Notes under the pieces: model-generated | What the model was told of the DNA's origin: nothing | Seen by the model: only the letters and a program-made list of their open reading frames with translations | Databases searched by the model: none | Made by a program: the position numbers and the translations under genes | Shown: in pieces, positions 1-8,474 of the stretch | Numbering within the stretch: position 1 is the stretch's first letter | Layout: each line of letters opens with the position of its first letter | Assembly: GCA_026388515.1 (NCBI GenBank) | Contig: JAPLJO010000167.1 | Coordinates: 1-54,407, forward strand | Reading direction: 5' to 3' | DNA: 54,407 nt | Source: Deltaproteobacteria bacterium | GTDB lineage: Bacteria; Desulfobacterota; Syntrophia; Syntrophales; UBA2210

Positions 1-226
1 TTTCCTCCACCGTCACGGCGTAGCTCATGGTATCCATATCGGCGCCGCCCAGTTCACGGGGCGCCTGGATGCCGAAGTAGCCGAGCTTCCCCATCCGCTC
101 CACCATTTCCCAGGGGAAGCGGGCCTCCCGGTCGATGTCGCCGGCAATGGGCGCGAGTTCACGCTCGCAGAACGCCCGTACCGACCGCCGGACGGCACGG
201 CTTTTTTCAGAAAGCAGTGTGTTCAT
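1..226 (-). CDS. Acyl-CoA dehydrogenase, N-terminal part (cut by window edge)
   Basis: Seventy-five codons are visible, read leftwards from the ATG at 226-224; the rest lies outside the window. The peptide has the all-helical N-terminal domain of FAD-dependent acyl-CoA dehydrogenases: an Arg/Glu-rich helix followed by a segment reading MGKLGYFGIQAPRELGGAD, the typical turn before the domain binds acyl-CoA. A GAGG stretch lies a few bases before the ATG. It would oxidise an acyl-CoA to the enoyl-CoA in the cytoplasm, passing electrons to ETF. It is divergent from the Nudix gene, so the 244-base gap between them should hold both promoters. Substrate cannot be told. Confidence 0.85.
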   Translation of the reverse strand, partial: MNTLLSEKSRAVRRSVRAFCERELAPIAGDIDREARFPWEMVERMGKLGYFGIQAPRELGGADMDTMSYAVTVEE

Positions 227-360
227 GTCGCCTCAATCGAATCCGTGACGGCAGGATATTATTCACTAATACTCGCAGGTAGGGCGTGACGCTACCAGAA
301 ATCGGAAGGCGAGTCAATACACAGGGCCGATCCTTGACGGGAGAGCAAATACTATAGATT

Positions 361-382
361 CCTCCCCCTTTGATGGGGGAGG
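361..382. repeat. Hairpin of a C/G-rich interspersed repeat
   Basis: CCTCCCCC and GGGGGAGG form an 8-bp stem around the loop TTTGAT. C-run/G-run hairpins of this style recur in the window at 50705-50721 and 50984-51004, always outside genes. It sits in the spacer between the divergent acyl-CoA dehydrogenase and Nudix genes and lacks a clean T-run, so it reads as an interspersed repeat rather than a terminator. Confidence 0.5.
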
Positions 383-470
383 GGACGTACACAAGGAATG
401 GTGAAATTTCCTTTACAGGACCTGGCTTCTGGATTACAAGGCAGGGGCATTTTTCAAAGAGGCGCAATTC

Positions 471-1298
471 ATGACGACGGTACCGAAGGATGCGGCAACG
501 GTCATGCTTGTCCGGGACATGAGCGGGCAGGAGGGCGGGGGAATGCAGATCCTCATGATGCGCCGTCACCCGAAAAGCGACTTCGTCCCCGGTTCATATG
601 TATTCCCGGGCGGCGCCCTCGAGGATGAGGATTGCCTTTCCGGAACGGAGTGCCGGTGCGCCGGGCTTGACCGCAGTCGTGCCACTGCAATCCTCGCGGA
701 TGCGGCAGTCCCGGAGTACGCCCTCGGGATATGGGTGGCGGCAATCCGCGAGACCTTCGAGGAGGCGGGCATTCTTCTCGCCAGCCGTGAGAATGGGGCG
801 CTCGTCTCCGTGGAGTCGCCCCGTGAGCGTGAGAACTTCTCATCATACCGCCGGATGCTCGCCGTGCGGGAGTTATCCTTTTCGGAAATGCTCGAAAGGG
901 AGAAGCTCACGCTGGCAACCGACAGGCTTCACTACTACTCCCACTGGATCACCCCGGAGCTTTCACCCATACGGTACGACACGCGGTTCTTCGTCTGCGA
1001 AGCGCCGCCGTTCCAGACGGCCTTTCATGACGGCGTCGAGCTGACGGCTCACCACTGGATCGAGCCGCAGCGGGCCCTCGAGGACTATGACAAAGGAACG
1101 ATCCGAATGGTGATTCCCACCGTTGTGACGCTTGAAGAGCTTTCCCGTTTTTCCAGCGCCGCCGATGTCATTGCGTCGACTGAAGGGAAGACAATCCCGG
1201 CAAACCTTGTGCAGATTTCCATTGACGAGGCGAACAACATCATCGCGTATACACCCGACGGGCGCGAGTTCACAATCAAGACCCGCGCCGTTCGATAA
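471..1298 (+). CDS. Nudix hydrolase, NUDT19-like (probable CoA/acyl-CoA diphosphatase)
   Basis: 275 residues. The Nudix signature is split: the PGG part lies at residues 46-48 and the RETFEEAG part at 93-100, about 30 residues further apart than in the ordinary Nudix box. An insertion inside the box is characteristic of the NUDT19/RP2-type branch, whose known members split CoA and acyl-CoA into 3',5'-ADP and phosphopantetheine. The Glu pair of REXXEE, which binds the metal, is present. There is no signal peptide, so it is cytoplasmic. The start ATG follows an AGAGG-type ribosome site. Only 24 bases separate it from the SDR gene, so the two are probably co-transcribed. A housekeeping role in CoA turnover fits the acyl-CoA-rich setting; the exact substrate is inferred. 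Confidence 0.82.
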   Translation: MTTVPKDAATVMLVRDMSGQEGGGMQILMMRRHPKSDFVPGSYVFPGGALEDEDCLSGTECRCAGLDRSRATAILADAAVPEYALGIWVAAIRETFEEAGILLASRENGALVSVESPRERENFSSYRRMLAVRELSFSEMLEREKLTLATDRLHYYSHWITPELSPIRYDTRFFVCEAPPFQTAFHDGVELTAHHWIEPQRALEDYDKGTIRMVIPTVVTLEELSRFSSAADVIASTEGKTIPANLVQISIDEANNIIAYTPDGREFTIKTRAVR

Positions 1299-1322
1299 AA
1301 CTTCTCACGAGGAGAGTACACT

Positions 1323-2111
1323 ATGAAACTGATGGAGTTATTCAGGCTTGACGGCAAGACCGCGCTCATTACGGGCGGCGGTCGCGGCATCGGAAAATTC
1401 ATCGCCACCGGGCTCGCCGAGGCGGGGGCGAATATCGTCATCACGTCCCGCAAGCTCGCGAACCTCCAGAAGACGGCAGATGAGATCGCCGCATCCTGCG
1501 GCGTGAAGACGCTGGCTATGGCGGGCGACATCGCGAAGGAAGAAGACATTGACGCGATTCTCGCCGCGATGAAGGAACGGTTCCCCCGTATCGATATACT
1601 GGTCAACAACGCGGGCGCCACCTGGGGCGCACCGACACTCAAGTTCCCCCTCGAGCGGTGGGACCAGCTGTTCAACGTGAATGTGCGCGGCGTGTGGATA
1701 CTCACGCAGAAGGTCGGGAACATGATGAAGGATGCCGGCGGCGGCACGATTATCAACATTTCATCGGTCATGGGATTCCGCGGCTCCGAGGAAATGTCGC
1801 ACCCCGCGGTGGCATACAACTCCACCAAGGCGGCCATCAACATCCTCACCATGAACCTCGCCGTGAAGCTGGCGCCCCATAAAATCAGGGTCAATGCCAT
1901 CGCGCCGGGCTTTTTCCGCACCGATATGATGGCGTACATTGAAAAGCCGGAATTCGAAAAAGCGCTTGAAGCGACGATGGACAAGATTCCGCTCCGCCGT
2001 ATGGGCGACATCGACGACATGAAGGGTGTGGCCGTGTTCCTCGCCTCCGACGCCTCGGCCTACATGACGGGACATATCCTTCTCGTGGACGGGGGAATGC
2101 TGGCAAAGTAA
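1323..2111 (+). CDS. Short-chain dehydrogenase/reductase (SDR, FabG-like)
   Basis: 262 residues, the usual length of a classical SDR. The cofactor loop TGGGRGIG is at residues 17-24, NNAG at 95-98, a Ser of ISS at 147-148 and the catalytic pair YNSTK at 165-169, so the active site is complete. Near the end the motif AYMTGHILLVDGG is typical of 3-oxoacyl-ACP reductase and related NAD(P)-dependent alcohol dehydrogenases. A GAGGAGAG ribosome site precedes the ATG. It follows the Nudix gene closely. It probably interconverts a 3-hydroxy- and 3-oxoacyl thioester or another secondary alcohol and ketone; substrate is not readable from sequence. Confidence 0.88.
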   Translation: MKLMELFRLDGKTALITGGGRGIGKFIATGLAEAGANIVITSRKLANLQKTADEIAASCGVKTLAMAGDIAKEEDIDAILAAMKERFPRIDILVNNAGATWGAPTLKFPLERWDQLFNVNVRGVWILTQKVGNMMKDAGGGTIINISSVMGFRGSEEMSHPAVAYNSTKAAINILTMNLAVKLAPHKIRVNAIAPGFFRTDMMAYIEKPEFEKALEATMDKIPLRRMGDIDDMKGVAVFLASDASAYMTGHILLVDGGMLAK

Positions 2112-2184
2112 AAAAAGACCGAGGGGTGCGTGTAACCATTACCACTTCAAATATTTGTCTCGTCTCGAAAATCTATTTAAAACA

Positions 2185-2213
2185 TTGACAGCCCCCGTTA
2201 AAAATGGTTTATC
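2185..2213 (+). promoter_or_regulatory. Sigma-70-type promoter of a short leader-like transcript
   Basis: TTGACA (2185-2190) and TTTATC (2208-2213) are separated by exactly 17 bases. Transcription would start near 2220. The -10 box lies inside a palindrome (2202-2223), and a strong ribosome site with a two-codon frame and a terminator follow within 90 bases. Confidence 0.55.
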
Positions 2214-2223
2214 TAAACCGTTT
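2202..2223. promoter_or_regulatory. Operator-like palindrome over the -10 box
   Basis: GGTTTA-TC-TAAACC is a perfect 6+2+6 inverted repeat. After one mismatch on each side it is extended by AAA on the left and TTT on the right, giving 22 bases of near-perfect symmetry. It covers the -10 element of the promoter at 2185-2213, where a bound repressor would block transcription. The cognate regulator is not identified. Confidence 0.45.
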
Positions 2224-2254
2224 CAACGGGGGTTTACATACTAAGGAGGAACCA

Positions 2255-2263
2255 ATGTCGTAA
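2255..2263 (+). other. Two-codon open frame (Met-Ser-stop) behind a strong ribosome site
   Basis: AAGGAGGA at 2243-2250 stands four bases before ATG TCG TAA. Such a strong initiation site with an immediate stop can be the remains of a gene that lost its body, or a start-stop element that holds ribosomes on the leader. The terminator begins five bases after the stop, so a ribosome parked here would cover the base of the hairpin; this is inference. Confidence 0.4.
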
Positions 2264-2267
2264 CGTT

Positions 2268-2306
2268 ACCCTGTTTTCTCGTTGTGGTGAGAAGCAGGGT
2301 TTTTTA
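2268..2306 (+). terminator. Rho-independent terminator (or attenuator)
   Basis: ACCCTGTTTTCTC pairs, with one bulge, with GAGAAGCAGGGT around a short GTTGTGGT loop, followed by TTTTTTATTT. It ends the short unit begun at 2185, about 270 bases before the next gene. Confidence 0.65.
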
Positions 2307-2523
2307 TTTAATCCCCTGCTCAACACACACAATCAGCGAGCGGTATCGTTTACATTACCCTGTTCCACTTCGAGCGGCGGCGTAAGAACTCCGGTTCAGG
2401 TTGGCTTCACTTCACTATCGAACGCACGACTCCACTTCGCACGCCACTCTCTGCCGCCAGTGAGTGAAAGATGAACGCATAGTGTGCAAATGTCCTGGAA
2501 TTACGTATCGGTTCACGGTGCGG

Positions 2524-2539
2524 TGGCAAATCAATTGAA
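2524..2539 (+). promoter_or_regulatory. Candidate sigma-54 (-24/-12) promoter
   Basis: TGGCAAATCAATTGAA matches the -24 element TGGCA, with correct spacing to TTG of the -12 element; the usual GC there reads GA. It lies 41 bases before the SCP2 gene that opens the 2580-8351 operon. A sigma-54 activator is encoded directly after that operon, which raises the plausibility. The region 2307-2520 holds nothing else recognisable. Confidence 0.35.
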
Positions 2540-2579
2540 AGCATAATATTAATGAGCATCCATGAAAGGAGGAAGTACT

Positions 2580-2969
2580 ATGTCGGTCGTGTTTAAAGAT
2601 ACCGTGAAAGCAAAAGAGTTTTACAAGGCGTTCTGGACGGATCTCATCAACGAATTGGGTTCACAGATTGACATTTCATTGCTTTTTATCGTGAAGGATC
2701 CTGATTTCATGATGTACATCGACTCGAATGGAATCAAGATTGATGATGAGATTGGTGATGCGAAAGCGGATATTCAATTCACCCTTTCCGTCGACACCGC
2801 CCATCAGTTCTGGCTCAAAGAACTCAGCCTTCCCAAAGCACTTGCCACGCGTCGGGTCAGAACAAAAGGTTCGTTGCCGAAGGTAATGAAACTTCTGCCC
2901 CTTCTGAAACCCGCGTACGCGCGATACCGGGAATACTGTGAAAAATACAACCTGCCCCAGAAGATTTAG
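2580..2969 (+). CDS. SCP2 sterol-carrier domain protein
   Basis: 129 residues, about the size of one SCP2 lipid-binding domain. The pattern of a central DADIQFTLS-like strand followed by helices and a strand/helix hinge (RRVRTKGSLPKVMKLLPLL) is typical of SCP2-like proteins. These hold hydrophobic ligands such as acyl-CoA in a tunnel. The ATG at 2580 is chosen because AAAGGAGG lies 8 bases before it; the earlier in-frame ATG at 2562 would put that site inside the gene. It opens an operon with acyl-CoA dehydrogenase, thiolase and CoA ligase, so a carrier or chaperone role for acyl-CoA intermediates is likely. No enzyme activity is expected. Confidence 0.75.
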   Translation: MSVVFKDTVKAKEFYKAFWTDLINELGSQIDISLLFIVKDPDFMMYIDSNGIKIDDEIGDAKADIQFTLSVDTAHQFWLKELSLPKALATRRVRTKGSLPKVMKLLPLLKPAYARYREYCEKYNLPQKI

Positions 2970-3064
2970 CATCGCGGCCTGCCGAGGAATCACCACATAT
3001 CCGGCTGTGAGACCGGTGCCATAATGAAACGCCGTGAAAGTAACCAGAACGAGGAGGTTTAAGC

Positions 3065-4315
3065 ATGGATTACTTGGATATAAGCCTGCAGCTGTCAGAG
3101 GATGACATCGCGATAAAAAACGCAGCCCACGAGTTTGCGGAAGAAATAATGCGGCCTGCCGCAAAAGCCCTTGACGAGATGTCCGCGGAGGATGGCGTGG
3201 CGAAGAAATCTCCGCTGTGGCCGTTCCTGAAAAAGTCTTACGAACTGGGATACCACCGGATACTGCTTCCCGAGGCATATGGCGGTTTAAGTCTCTCCCC
3301 CCTTCAGCTCAACCTTGTGCTTGAAGAGTGGGGCTGGGGGAGCATGGGGCTCGGAGTGCTGCTGGGAGTCGCCGCGTTTCCCTTTTTCGCGATTGCCCTC
3401 ACGGGTGACGATGAACTTATTGAAAAGTACGTTATTCCCTTTTGCGAGTGTACCGATGGAAGCATACGAGGCTGCTGGTGCGGCACCGAGCCGGAACACG
3501 GAAGCGACATTCTATATTTCGACGATTTCTTCAAGAACCCCAAAATCAAAGGCAACGTGCAGGCCCGGCTCAAAGGCGATTCGTGGATTATAAACGGCCA
3601 GAAATCCGCCTGGGTCTCCGGTGGAACAATTGCCACTCATGGGCTTACCTTTCTTCAGGTCGATCCATCGAAAGGCATGGCGGGAGGCGGCGTGTGTGTC
3701 GTGCCACTCGACAAGGGCGTATCGCGGGGGAAGCCCTTGGAAAAAATTGGACAGAGGGACCTCAACCAGAGTGAAGTCTTTTTCGATGACACGAAGATTC
3801 CCGCCAATCACATGATTACAGAGCCCGACTACTACCCGGAAATGGTTGATCTTATTCTCGGTGCAGCGAACGCGGCGATGTCCGCCCTGGCAACGGGGGT
3901 GGCGCGGGCGGCATTTGAAGAAGCGCTCGTTTACGCACGGGAACGGGTGCAGGGAGGGGTGCCCATTACGAAACACACCTCCGTCAGGCAGCGGCTTTTT
4001 GACATGTTTGCCAAAGTGGAAGCGTGCAGAGCCCTCTCGCGGGCGGTGTTTAATTTCAATTTCAATGTATCGCCGCCCGTCACGGAATATTCCATAGCGG
4101 CCAAGACACGGTGCACCCAGACGTGTTTTGAAGTAACCCATGAGGCAATTCAGATTCTCGGTGGGAACGGGCTTGCCAGGGAGTATCTTGTCGAAAAAAT
4201 ATTCAGGGACGCCCGGGCCTCGCTGGTGGAAGACGGCCTCAATGAAATGCTCGCGGCGGCCGGCGGCCTGACCATCACGGAAACATATCCAAGAAAAAGC
4301 AGCGATATTTATTAA
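3065..4315 (+). CDS. Acyl-CoA dehydrogenase
   Basis: 416 residues with the three-part acyl-CoA dehydrogenase fold: N-terminal helices to about residue 130, a beta domain with CWCGTEPEHGSD and the KSAWVSGG strand, then the C-terminal helical domain ending in ILGGNGLAREY. Near the end LVEDGLNEML replaces the usual YEGTSEI, but the Glu at the position of the catalytic base is kept. An internal stretch (FFKNPKIKGNVQARLKGDSW) is slightly longer than usual. GAGGAGG precedes the ATG. It sits between SCP2 and thiolase genes and should catalyse the first oxidation of the operon's acyl-CoA; electrons would go to ETF, which is not encoded here. Confidence 0.88.
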   Translation: MDYLDISLQLSEDDIAIKNAAHEFAEEIMRPAAKALDEMSAEDGVAKKSPLWPFLKKSYELGYHRILLPEAYGGLSLSPLQLNLVLEEWGWGSMGLGVLLGVAAFPFFAIALTGDDELIEKYVIPFCECTDGSIRGCWCGTEPEHGSDILYFDDFFKNPKIKGNVQARLKGDSWIINGQKSAWVSGGTIATHGLTFLQVDPSKGMAGGGVCVVPLDKGVSRGKPLEKIGQRDLNQSEVFFDDTKIPANHMITEPDYYPEMVDLILGAANAAMSALATGVARAAFEEALVYARERVQGGVPITKHTSVRQRLFDMFAKVEACRALSRAVFNFNFNVSPPVTEYSIAAKTRCTQTCFEVTHEAIQILGGNGLAREYLVEKIFRDARASLVEDGLNEMLAAAGGLTITETYPRKSSDIY

Positions 4316-4371
4316 GGCGGTGACTCTGGGGGCCGGCCTCTTCATCCTAAAATTAACCTCTATCAAGGAAT

Positions 4372-5664
4372 ATGAATATGAGCGGTGATGTGTATATTAT
4401 TGGAACAGGGATGACCAGGTTTGGAAAGCACCTCGACAGGAGTATCAAGTCGTTGACGGGAGAGGCTCTCGATCTTGTCCTCGCGGATTGCGGCCTGGCT
4501 CGCGCCGATATTGAGGCCGCGTGGTTCTCCAACACCTTCTGGGGCTATTACTCGTCCCAGCATTCCATACGTGGGCAGGTTGCCCTCTCCGCCGCCGGTC
4601 TTGAAGAGATTCCTATCATCAATGTGGAAAATGCCTGTGGAAGCGGCGCCACCGCCCTTCACAGTGCGTGGATGTCCGTCAAGGCGGGCCTTTACGACTG
4701 CGTCCTCGCGATAGGAGTTGAAAAGCTCTACGATCCCGACAGGGCCAAGGTCATGATGAGTTTTATCGCCGGCACCGACCTGGAAGTGACCTCACAGATG
4801 CTTGTGCGGTTCCAGGAGGAAGAAAAGAAAAGAAACGCACGTGGAGCCGAAGAAAAGCCGGGGGGCCATTCTGCCGCGATGGATCTTTATTCCATCGCCG
4901 CGCGGATCCATATGAAGAAATTCGGCACGACCCAAAAGCAATTCGCCGTCATAGCGTCGAAAGCACATAACAACTCCGTCCTAAACCCCCTGGCGCAATA
5001 CAATTTTCCCATGACGGTGGAAGAAGTGCTTGCCGACCGGGAGATTTCATATCCTCTCACACGGGCCATGTGCGCGCCGATCGGAGATGGCGCGGCTGCG
5101 GCTGTTATCTGCAGTGAGCGATTCCTGCGACGGAGCGCGTCCCCGGGCCGCGCGGCTCGTGTACGGGCTTCCGTCCTGCGATCGGGAAAAAACCTGGACC
5201 AGGATACCCTGCTCTCCATCATGCTGGAGCCTTCGGGTCACGCCGCGAAGACGGTTGCCAGCAACATCGGCGCGCGCACCTCAAAAGCGGCCTACGAAAT
5301 GGCCGGCCTCGGCCCGGAGGACCTGGATCTTGCAGAGGTGCACGACGCGAGCGCCTATGGCGAGCTCAGCCAGACGGAGCAGATGGGTTTCTGTCCCGTG
5401 GGTGAGGGAGGGCTGTTTGCCGAAAGCGGCGCCACTGCACTGGGCGGAAAGATGCCGGTGAACCCCAGCGGAGGGCTCATCGCCCGCGGGCACCCCTTGG
5501 GCGCCTCCGGCCTGGCGCAGATTCATGAGCTGATATTGCAGCTCCGCGGTGATGCGGGGGCGCGGCAGGTAAAGGGCGCCCGGATCGCCCTTGCTGAAAA
5601 CGGCGGGGGCATTATCGGCATCGGTGAGGCTTCAATGGCCATCCATATCCTGGAGAAAGCGTGA
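4372..5664 (+). CDS. SCP2-type thiolase / acetyl-CoA acetyltransferase family
   Basis: 430 residues. The nucleophile motif ENACGSG puts the active Cys at residue 89, and the GHPLGASG motif puts the His at 374. The second Cys of classical thiolases (CxGGG) is replaced, the text reading ENGGGIIGIG, as in several SCP2/SCPx-type thiolases. It should split 3-ketoacyl-CoA with CoA. ATG codons at 4372 and 4378 are both possible starts; an AAGGA site favours the first. It belongs to the SCP2-ACAD-thiolase-nitroreductase-ferredoxin-ligase operon. Unlike the four thiolase-like proteins further right, this copy keeps the catalytic Cys and His. Confidence 0.87.
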   Translation: MNMSGDVYIIGTGMTRFGKHLDRSIKSLTGEALDLVLADCGLARADIEAAWFSNTFWGYYSSQHSIRGQVALSAAGLEEIPIINVENACGSGATALHSAWMSVKAGLYDCVLAIGVEKLYDPDRAKVMMSFIAGTDLEVTSQMLVRFQEEEKKRNARGAEEKPGGHSAAMDLYSIAARIHMKKFGTTQKQFAVIASKAHNNSVLNPLAQYNFPMTVEEVLADREISYPLTRAMCAPIGDGAAAAVICSERFLRRSASPGRAARVRASVLRSGKNLDQDTLLSIMLEPSGHAAKTVASNIGARTSKAAYEMAGLGPEDLDLAEVHDASAYGELSQTEQMGFCPVGEGGLFAESGATALGGKMPVNPSGGLIARGHPLGASGLAQIHELILQLRGDAGARQVKGARIALAENGGGIIGIGEASMAIHILEKA

Positions 5665-5684
5665 ATACTAAAGGAGGAAACGGC

Positions 5685-6413
5685 ATGGGGGCGGAAGAAA
5701 AAAACAGCAACGAAACAGTCGAACGGCTGAAGACGGAATTTACCGAAACGGAAAAGATAATCCTGAGCCGCAGGAGCGTGCGCCTTTTCAAAAAAGAGCA
5801 GGTCCCCGCATTCATGATAAAAAGAATTCTGGAAGCGGGAAGGTTTGCACCGTCGGCGGGAAACAGCCAGCCCTGGAAGTTCATCGTGGTGCGGGAGCCG
5901 GAAATTATAGCGGGCATCACGAAGGATGTCGTGACGATCTGCAAGCTCTCCACGGCGCTCATCGATTACCGGCGGCCGGGGTACGGCTGGCTGCGGCCCC
6001 TTTCAAAACTCTTTATCAGGCTGAAGCACAATGACCTGCACCCCGTCCCCTTCGAGATAGTTCCCCTCATGGCAGAGGGAAAGGCCGATGTCTGGTGGGG
6101 CGCGCCCACGGTAATTCTCATATTCAAGGATGTCCGCGGCGTATCGTGCCCCGATCTTGACTGCGGCATCGCCGGCCAGAATATGGTGATCGCCGCCCAC
6201 AGCATGGGGCTTGGGACATGCTGGGTGGGCTTCGCGCGGCCCGCCTTTCAATACATGAGAAAGTGGAGCAAGTGCCTCGGCGTGGAGTATCCTTATAAAT
6301 TCGCCAGCACCCTGGCAATCGGCTGGCCCATGGGCAGTCCCAACGGCATGGTGCCACGGGATACCCATGCGACGGAATGGTTTGAGAACGGAACAAAGAC
6401 TACCATTTATTAG
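5685..6413 (+). CDS. Nitroreductase-family flavoprotein
   Basis: 242 residues. The N-terminal motif SRRSVRLF followed by RFAPSAGNSQPWKF is the FMN-binding signature of the nitroreductase fold, and the later GLGTCWVGF strand is also typical. The start is taken at the ATG at 5685 behind AAAGGAGG; a GTG at 5661 overlapping the previous stop is less likely. The gene directly precedes a ferredoxin. A nitroreductase-fold protein paired with a ferredoxin in an acyl-CoA operon may be an FMN enoyl reductase or ferredoxin-linked oxidoreductase rather than a true nitroreductase; this role is inferred from context. It is cytoplasmic, with no signal peptide. Confidence 0.83.
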   Translation: MGAEEKNSNETVERLKTEFTETEKIILSRRSVRLFKKEQVPAFMIKRILEAGRFAPSAGNSQPWKFIVVREPEIIAGITKDVVTICKLSTALIDYRRPGYGWLRPLSKLFIRLKHNDLHPVPFEIVPLMAEGKADVWWGAPTVILIFKDVRGVSCPDLDCGIAGQNMVIAAHSMGLGTCWVGFARPAFQYMRKWSKCLGVEYPYKFASTLAIGWPMGSPNGMVPRDTHATEWFENGTKTTIY

Positions 6414-6430
6414 GGACGAGGAGGTTTTAT

Positions 6431-6748
6431 ATGGCACAGATCAGCCTTTGGGAAAAGATATGCATCCCCACCTACAACGATCCCCGCGACACCCACCATG
6501 GGGAGGTGGCCTTCGATCATGAAAAGTGCAAGGGCTGCGCCATGTGTGCAAAGATATGCCCTGCCAATGCAATCGTCATGAAAGAAAAGAAACCTGTCAT
6601 GGTCGTCCCGCAGTTTAATTACTGCATCGCCTGCGGGTGCTGCATCGCCATATGCCCGGATGACGCAATCACCCTGAAATCGCTGTACCGGTACACAAAG
6701 TACTTCAAGACCATCGACCGCGGGGCGCCGCAGCCGCCGCGTCTGTAG
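6431..6748 (+). CDS. 2[4Fe-4S] ferredoxin
   Basis: 105 residues with two clusters of four cysteines: Cys33, 36, 39, 43 in CKGCAMCAKICP and Cys65, 68, 71, 75 in CIACGCCIAICP. An extra Cys at 70 lies inside the second motif. About 30 residues precede the first cluster. It is a low-potential electron carrier and lies 17 bases after the nitroreductase-fold gene, its likely partner. GAGGAGG precedes the ATG. Confidence 0.92.
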   Translation: MAQISLWEKICIPTYNDPRDTHHGEVAFDHEKCKGCAMCAKICPANAIVMKEKKPVMVVPQFNYCIACGCCIAICPDDAITLKSLYRYTKYFKTIDRGAPQPPRL

Positions 6749-6773
6749 CAGCAACAAGGGAAAGGGATCAATC

Positions 6774-8351
6774 ATGGGAGACACGAGACTGAACTGGGCG
6801 GTCATCCTGGAAGAGCAGGCGGAAAAATGGAACGACAAACCGTTTCTCCATGTTCTCTACAACGACCGGTTCATCACTTACGGGGACATGGACCGCAATG
6901 CCAACAGAATGGCCCGCTATCTTCTTCAAATCGGCGGCGCGCCCGGAACCGGCGTCTCTGTGCTGATGGGAAACTCGCCCCAGTTTCTCGATATATTTTT
7001 CGGCATACAGAAGATCGGCATGTATATGAATCCCGTCAACACCGCGCTCCGCGGTGAGAGCCTTGCCTACATCATCGATAACAGCGACACGGAAATACTC
7101 GTCGTCGATCACGATCTTCTTGATTTATACAAAAGCGTACAGAGCGAAATACCCAAAATTAAAAACGTGGTCATCAATACGCTGGAAGCCCCCGATGGGT
7201 TTGTGATGCCGCGGGACATGTATGACCTCAAAGAAGCGTACCGGGACGAGATCCCATCCACAAAACCGCAGGTGGAGTTCAGCGATGATTCAATCCTGAT
7301 AATCATGTATACGTCCGGCACCACAGGCCTGCCAAAAGGCGTGGTGGCACGATACAACAGGAATATCCTGGAAAGGTTGAAACCCCTCGTTGGGCTGCTC
7401 CTGCCGCCGGATACCATTTATTACACCCCGCTTCCTCTTTTTCACGGCAACGCCCTTTTCGTTACCGTGACAATGGCATTGATTGTGGGAGGAACCGTCG
7501 CGCTCAACAAAAAATTCAGCGCGAGCCGCTTCTGGGAAGACATCCATCACGCCCGGGCCACCATCTTCAATACCATAGGCGCCATACTGCCGATTCTCAT
7601 GAAGCAGCCTGAAAACGTTCATGAAAAAAACAACACCATCAATTACGTTCTCTCGGGAGGATGCCCGGCGAGTCTCTGGGAGCCTTTTGAAAGCCGCTTC
7701 GGGGTGAAACTCTGGGAAGTGTACGGCGCCGTGGACGGCACCGGGCAGCTTATCAATCTCGGCGACGGCCCCAAAGGCTCAATAGGAAAACCGGTGAATT
7801 ACGTGATCAGGATCATCGATGAAAAGGGAAACGATATTCCCCCCGGACAGCCCGGAGAGCTTCTTTTTCAGGTACAGAAAGACAGGAAAAGCACCGTCGA
7901 GTATTATAAAAACAGAGAGGCAACCGAAGAAAAGACACGGGGCGAATGGGAGTACACGGGCGACCTGGTGTATCAGGATGAACAGGGATACCTTTACTTC
8001 GTCGGCCGATGCACCGATTCCATGAGAAGGCGTGGTGAGAATGTGTCGGCATACGAAGTGGAAAAAATAATTCTCAAACACCCTGCGGTGCTGGAATGCG
8101 CGGTCTACGGCGTACCCTCGGAACTGACCGAAGACGATATAATGGCCGCCGTAAAACCGGTCGAAGGTATGAAAATAGAGCCGAAGGAATTATGGAACTT
8201 TCTTGAGGACAAACTCGCTCGCTTTGCCATCCCGCGCTACATTCGAATCGTCGACGATTTCCCCAGAACAGAAACCTTCAGAATCAGGAAGAACGAACTG
8301 AAAGCAGAAGGCATCACACAGGATACCTTTGACGCCGAAGAGGGGAATTAA
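6774..8351 (+). CDS. AMP-forming acyl-CoA ligase
   Basis: 525 residues. The P-loop YTSGTTGLPKG is at residues 179-189, and YTGDLVYQDEQGYLYFVGR followed by RRRGENVSAYEVE holds the hinge Asp/Arg and adenylate-binding motifs of ANL-family ligases. The C-terminal lobe with the catalytic Lys region (FRIRKNELK) is present. The RRRGEN hinge is also seen in CaiC-type and other short/medium acid CoA ligases. It activates a carboxylic acid with ATP and CoA, giving acyl-CoA, AMP and PPi. It is the last gene of the 2580-8351 operon, and a strong terminator follows at 8438-8474. Confidence 0.9.
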   Translation: MGDTRLNWAVILEEQAEKWNDKPFLHVLYNDRFITYGDMDRNANRMARYLLQIGGAPGTGVSVLMGNSPQFLDIFFGIQKIGMYMNPVNTALRGESLAYIIDNSDTEILVVDHDLLDLYKSVQSEIPKIKNVVINTLEAPDGFVMPRDMYDLKEAYRDEIPSTKPQVEFSDDSILIIMYTSGTTGLPKGVVARYNRNILERLKPLVGLLLPPDTIYYTPLPLFHGNALFVTVTMALIVGGTVALNKKFSASRFWEDIHHARATIFNTIGAILPILMKQPENVHEKNNTINYVLSGGCPASLWEPFESRFGVKLWEVYGAVDGTGQLINLGDGPKGSIGKPVNYVIRIIDEKGNDIPPGQPGELLFQVQKDRKSTVEYYKNREATEEKTRGEWEYTGDLVYQDEQGYLYFVGRCTDSMRRRGENVSAYEVEKIILKHPAVLECAVYGVPSELTEDDIMAAVKPVEGMKIEPKELWNFLEDKLARFAIPRYIRIVDDFPRTETFRIRKNELKAEGITQDTFDAEEGN

Positions 8352-8397
8352 GGTATCCTCATCAGTCCATGCCGAGGCCGACCCGTTGACCTCTGCC

Positions 8398-8420
8398 GTC
8401 ATTCCCGCGCAGGCGGGAAT
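8398..8420. repeat. Interspersed hairpin repeat beginning GTCATTCCCG
   Basis: ATTCCCGC-GCAG-GCGGGAAT is a perfect 8-bp stem with a 4-base loop, entered by GTC. The same opening, GTCATTCCC, starts the larger palindromic element at 47212-47299. Short intergenic repeats of this look are common in bacterial genomes. Confidence 0.55.
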
Positions 8421-8437
8421 ACAGACATGTTTCTCAA

Positions 8438-8474
8438 GCAGGGGGCCGACCCGTGTATCGGCCCCCTGCCTTTT
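8438..8474 (+). terminator. Strong rho-independent terminator
   Basis: GCAGGGGGCCGA and TCGGCCCCCTGC form a perfect 12-bp stem around an 8-base loop, followed by CTTTT. It lies 86 bases after the CoA ligase and separates that operon from the sigma-54 activator gene. Confidence 0.8.
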
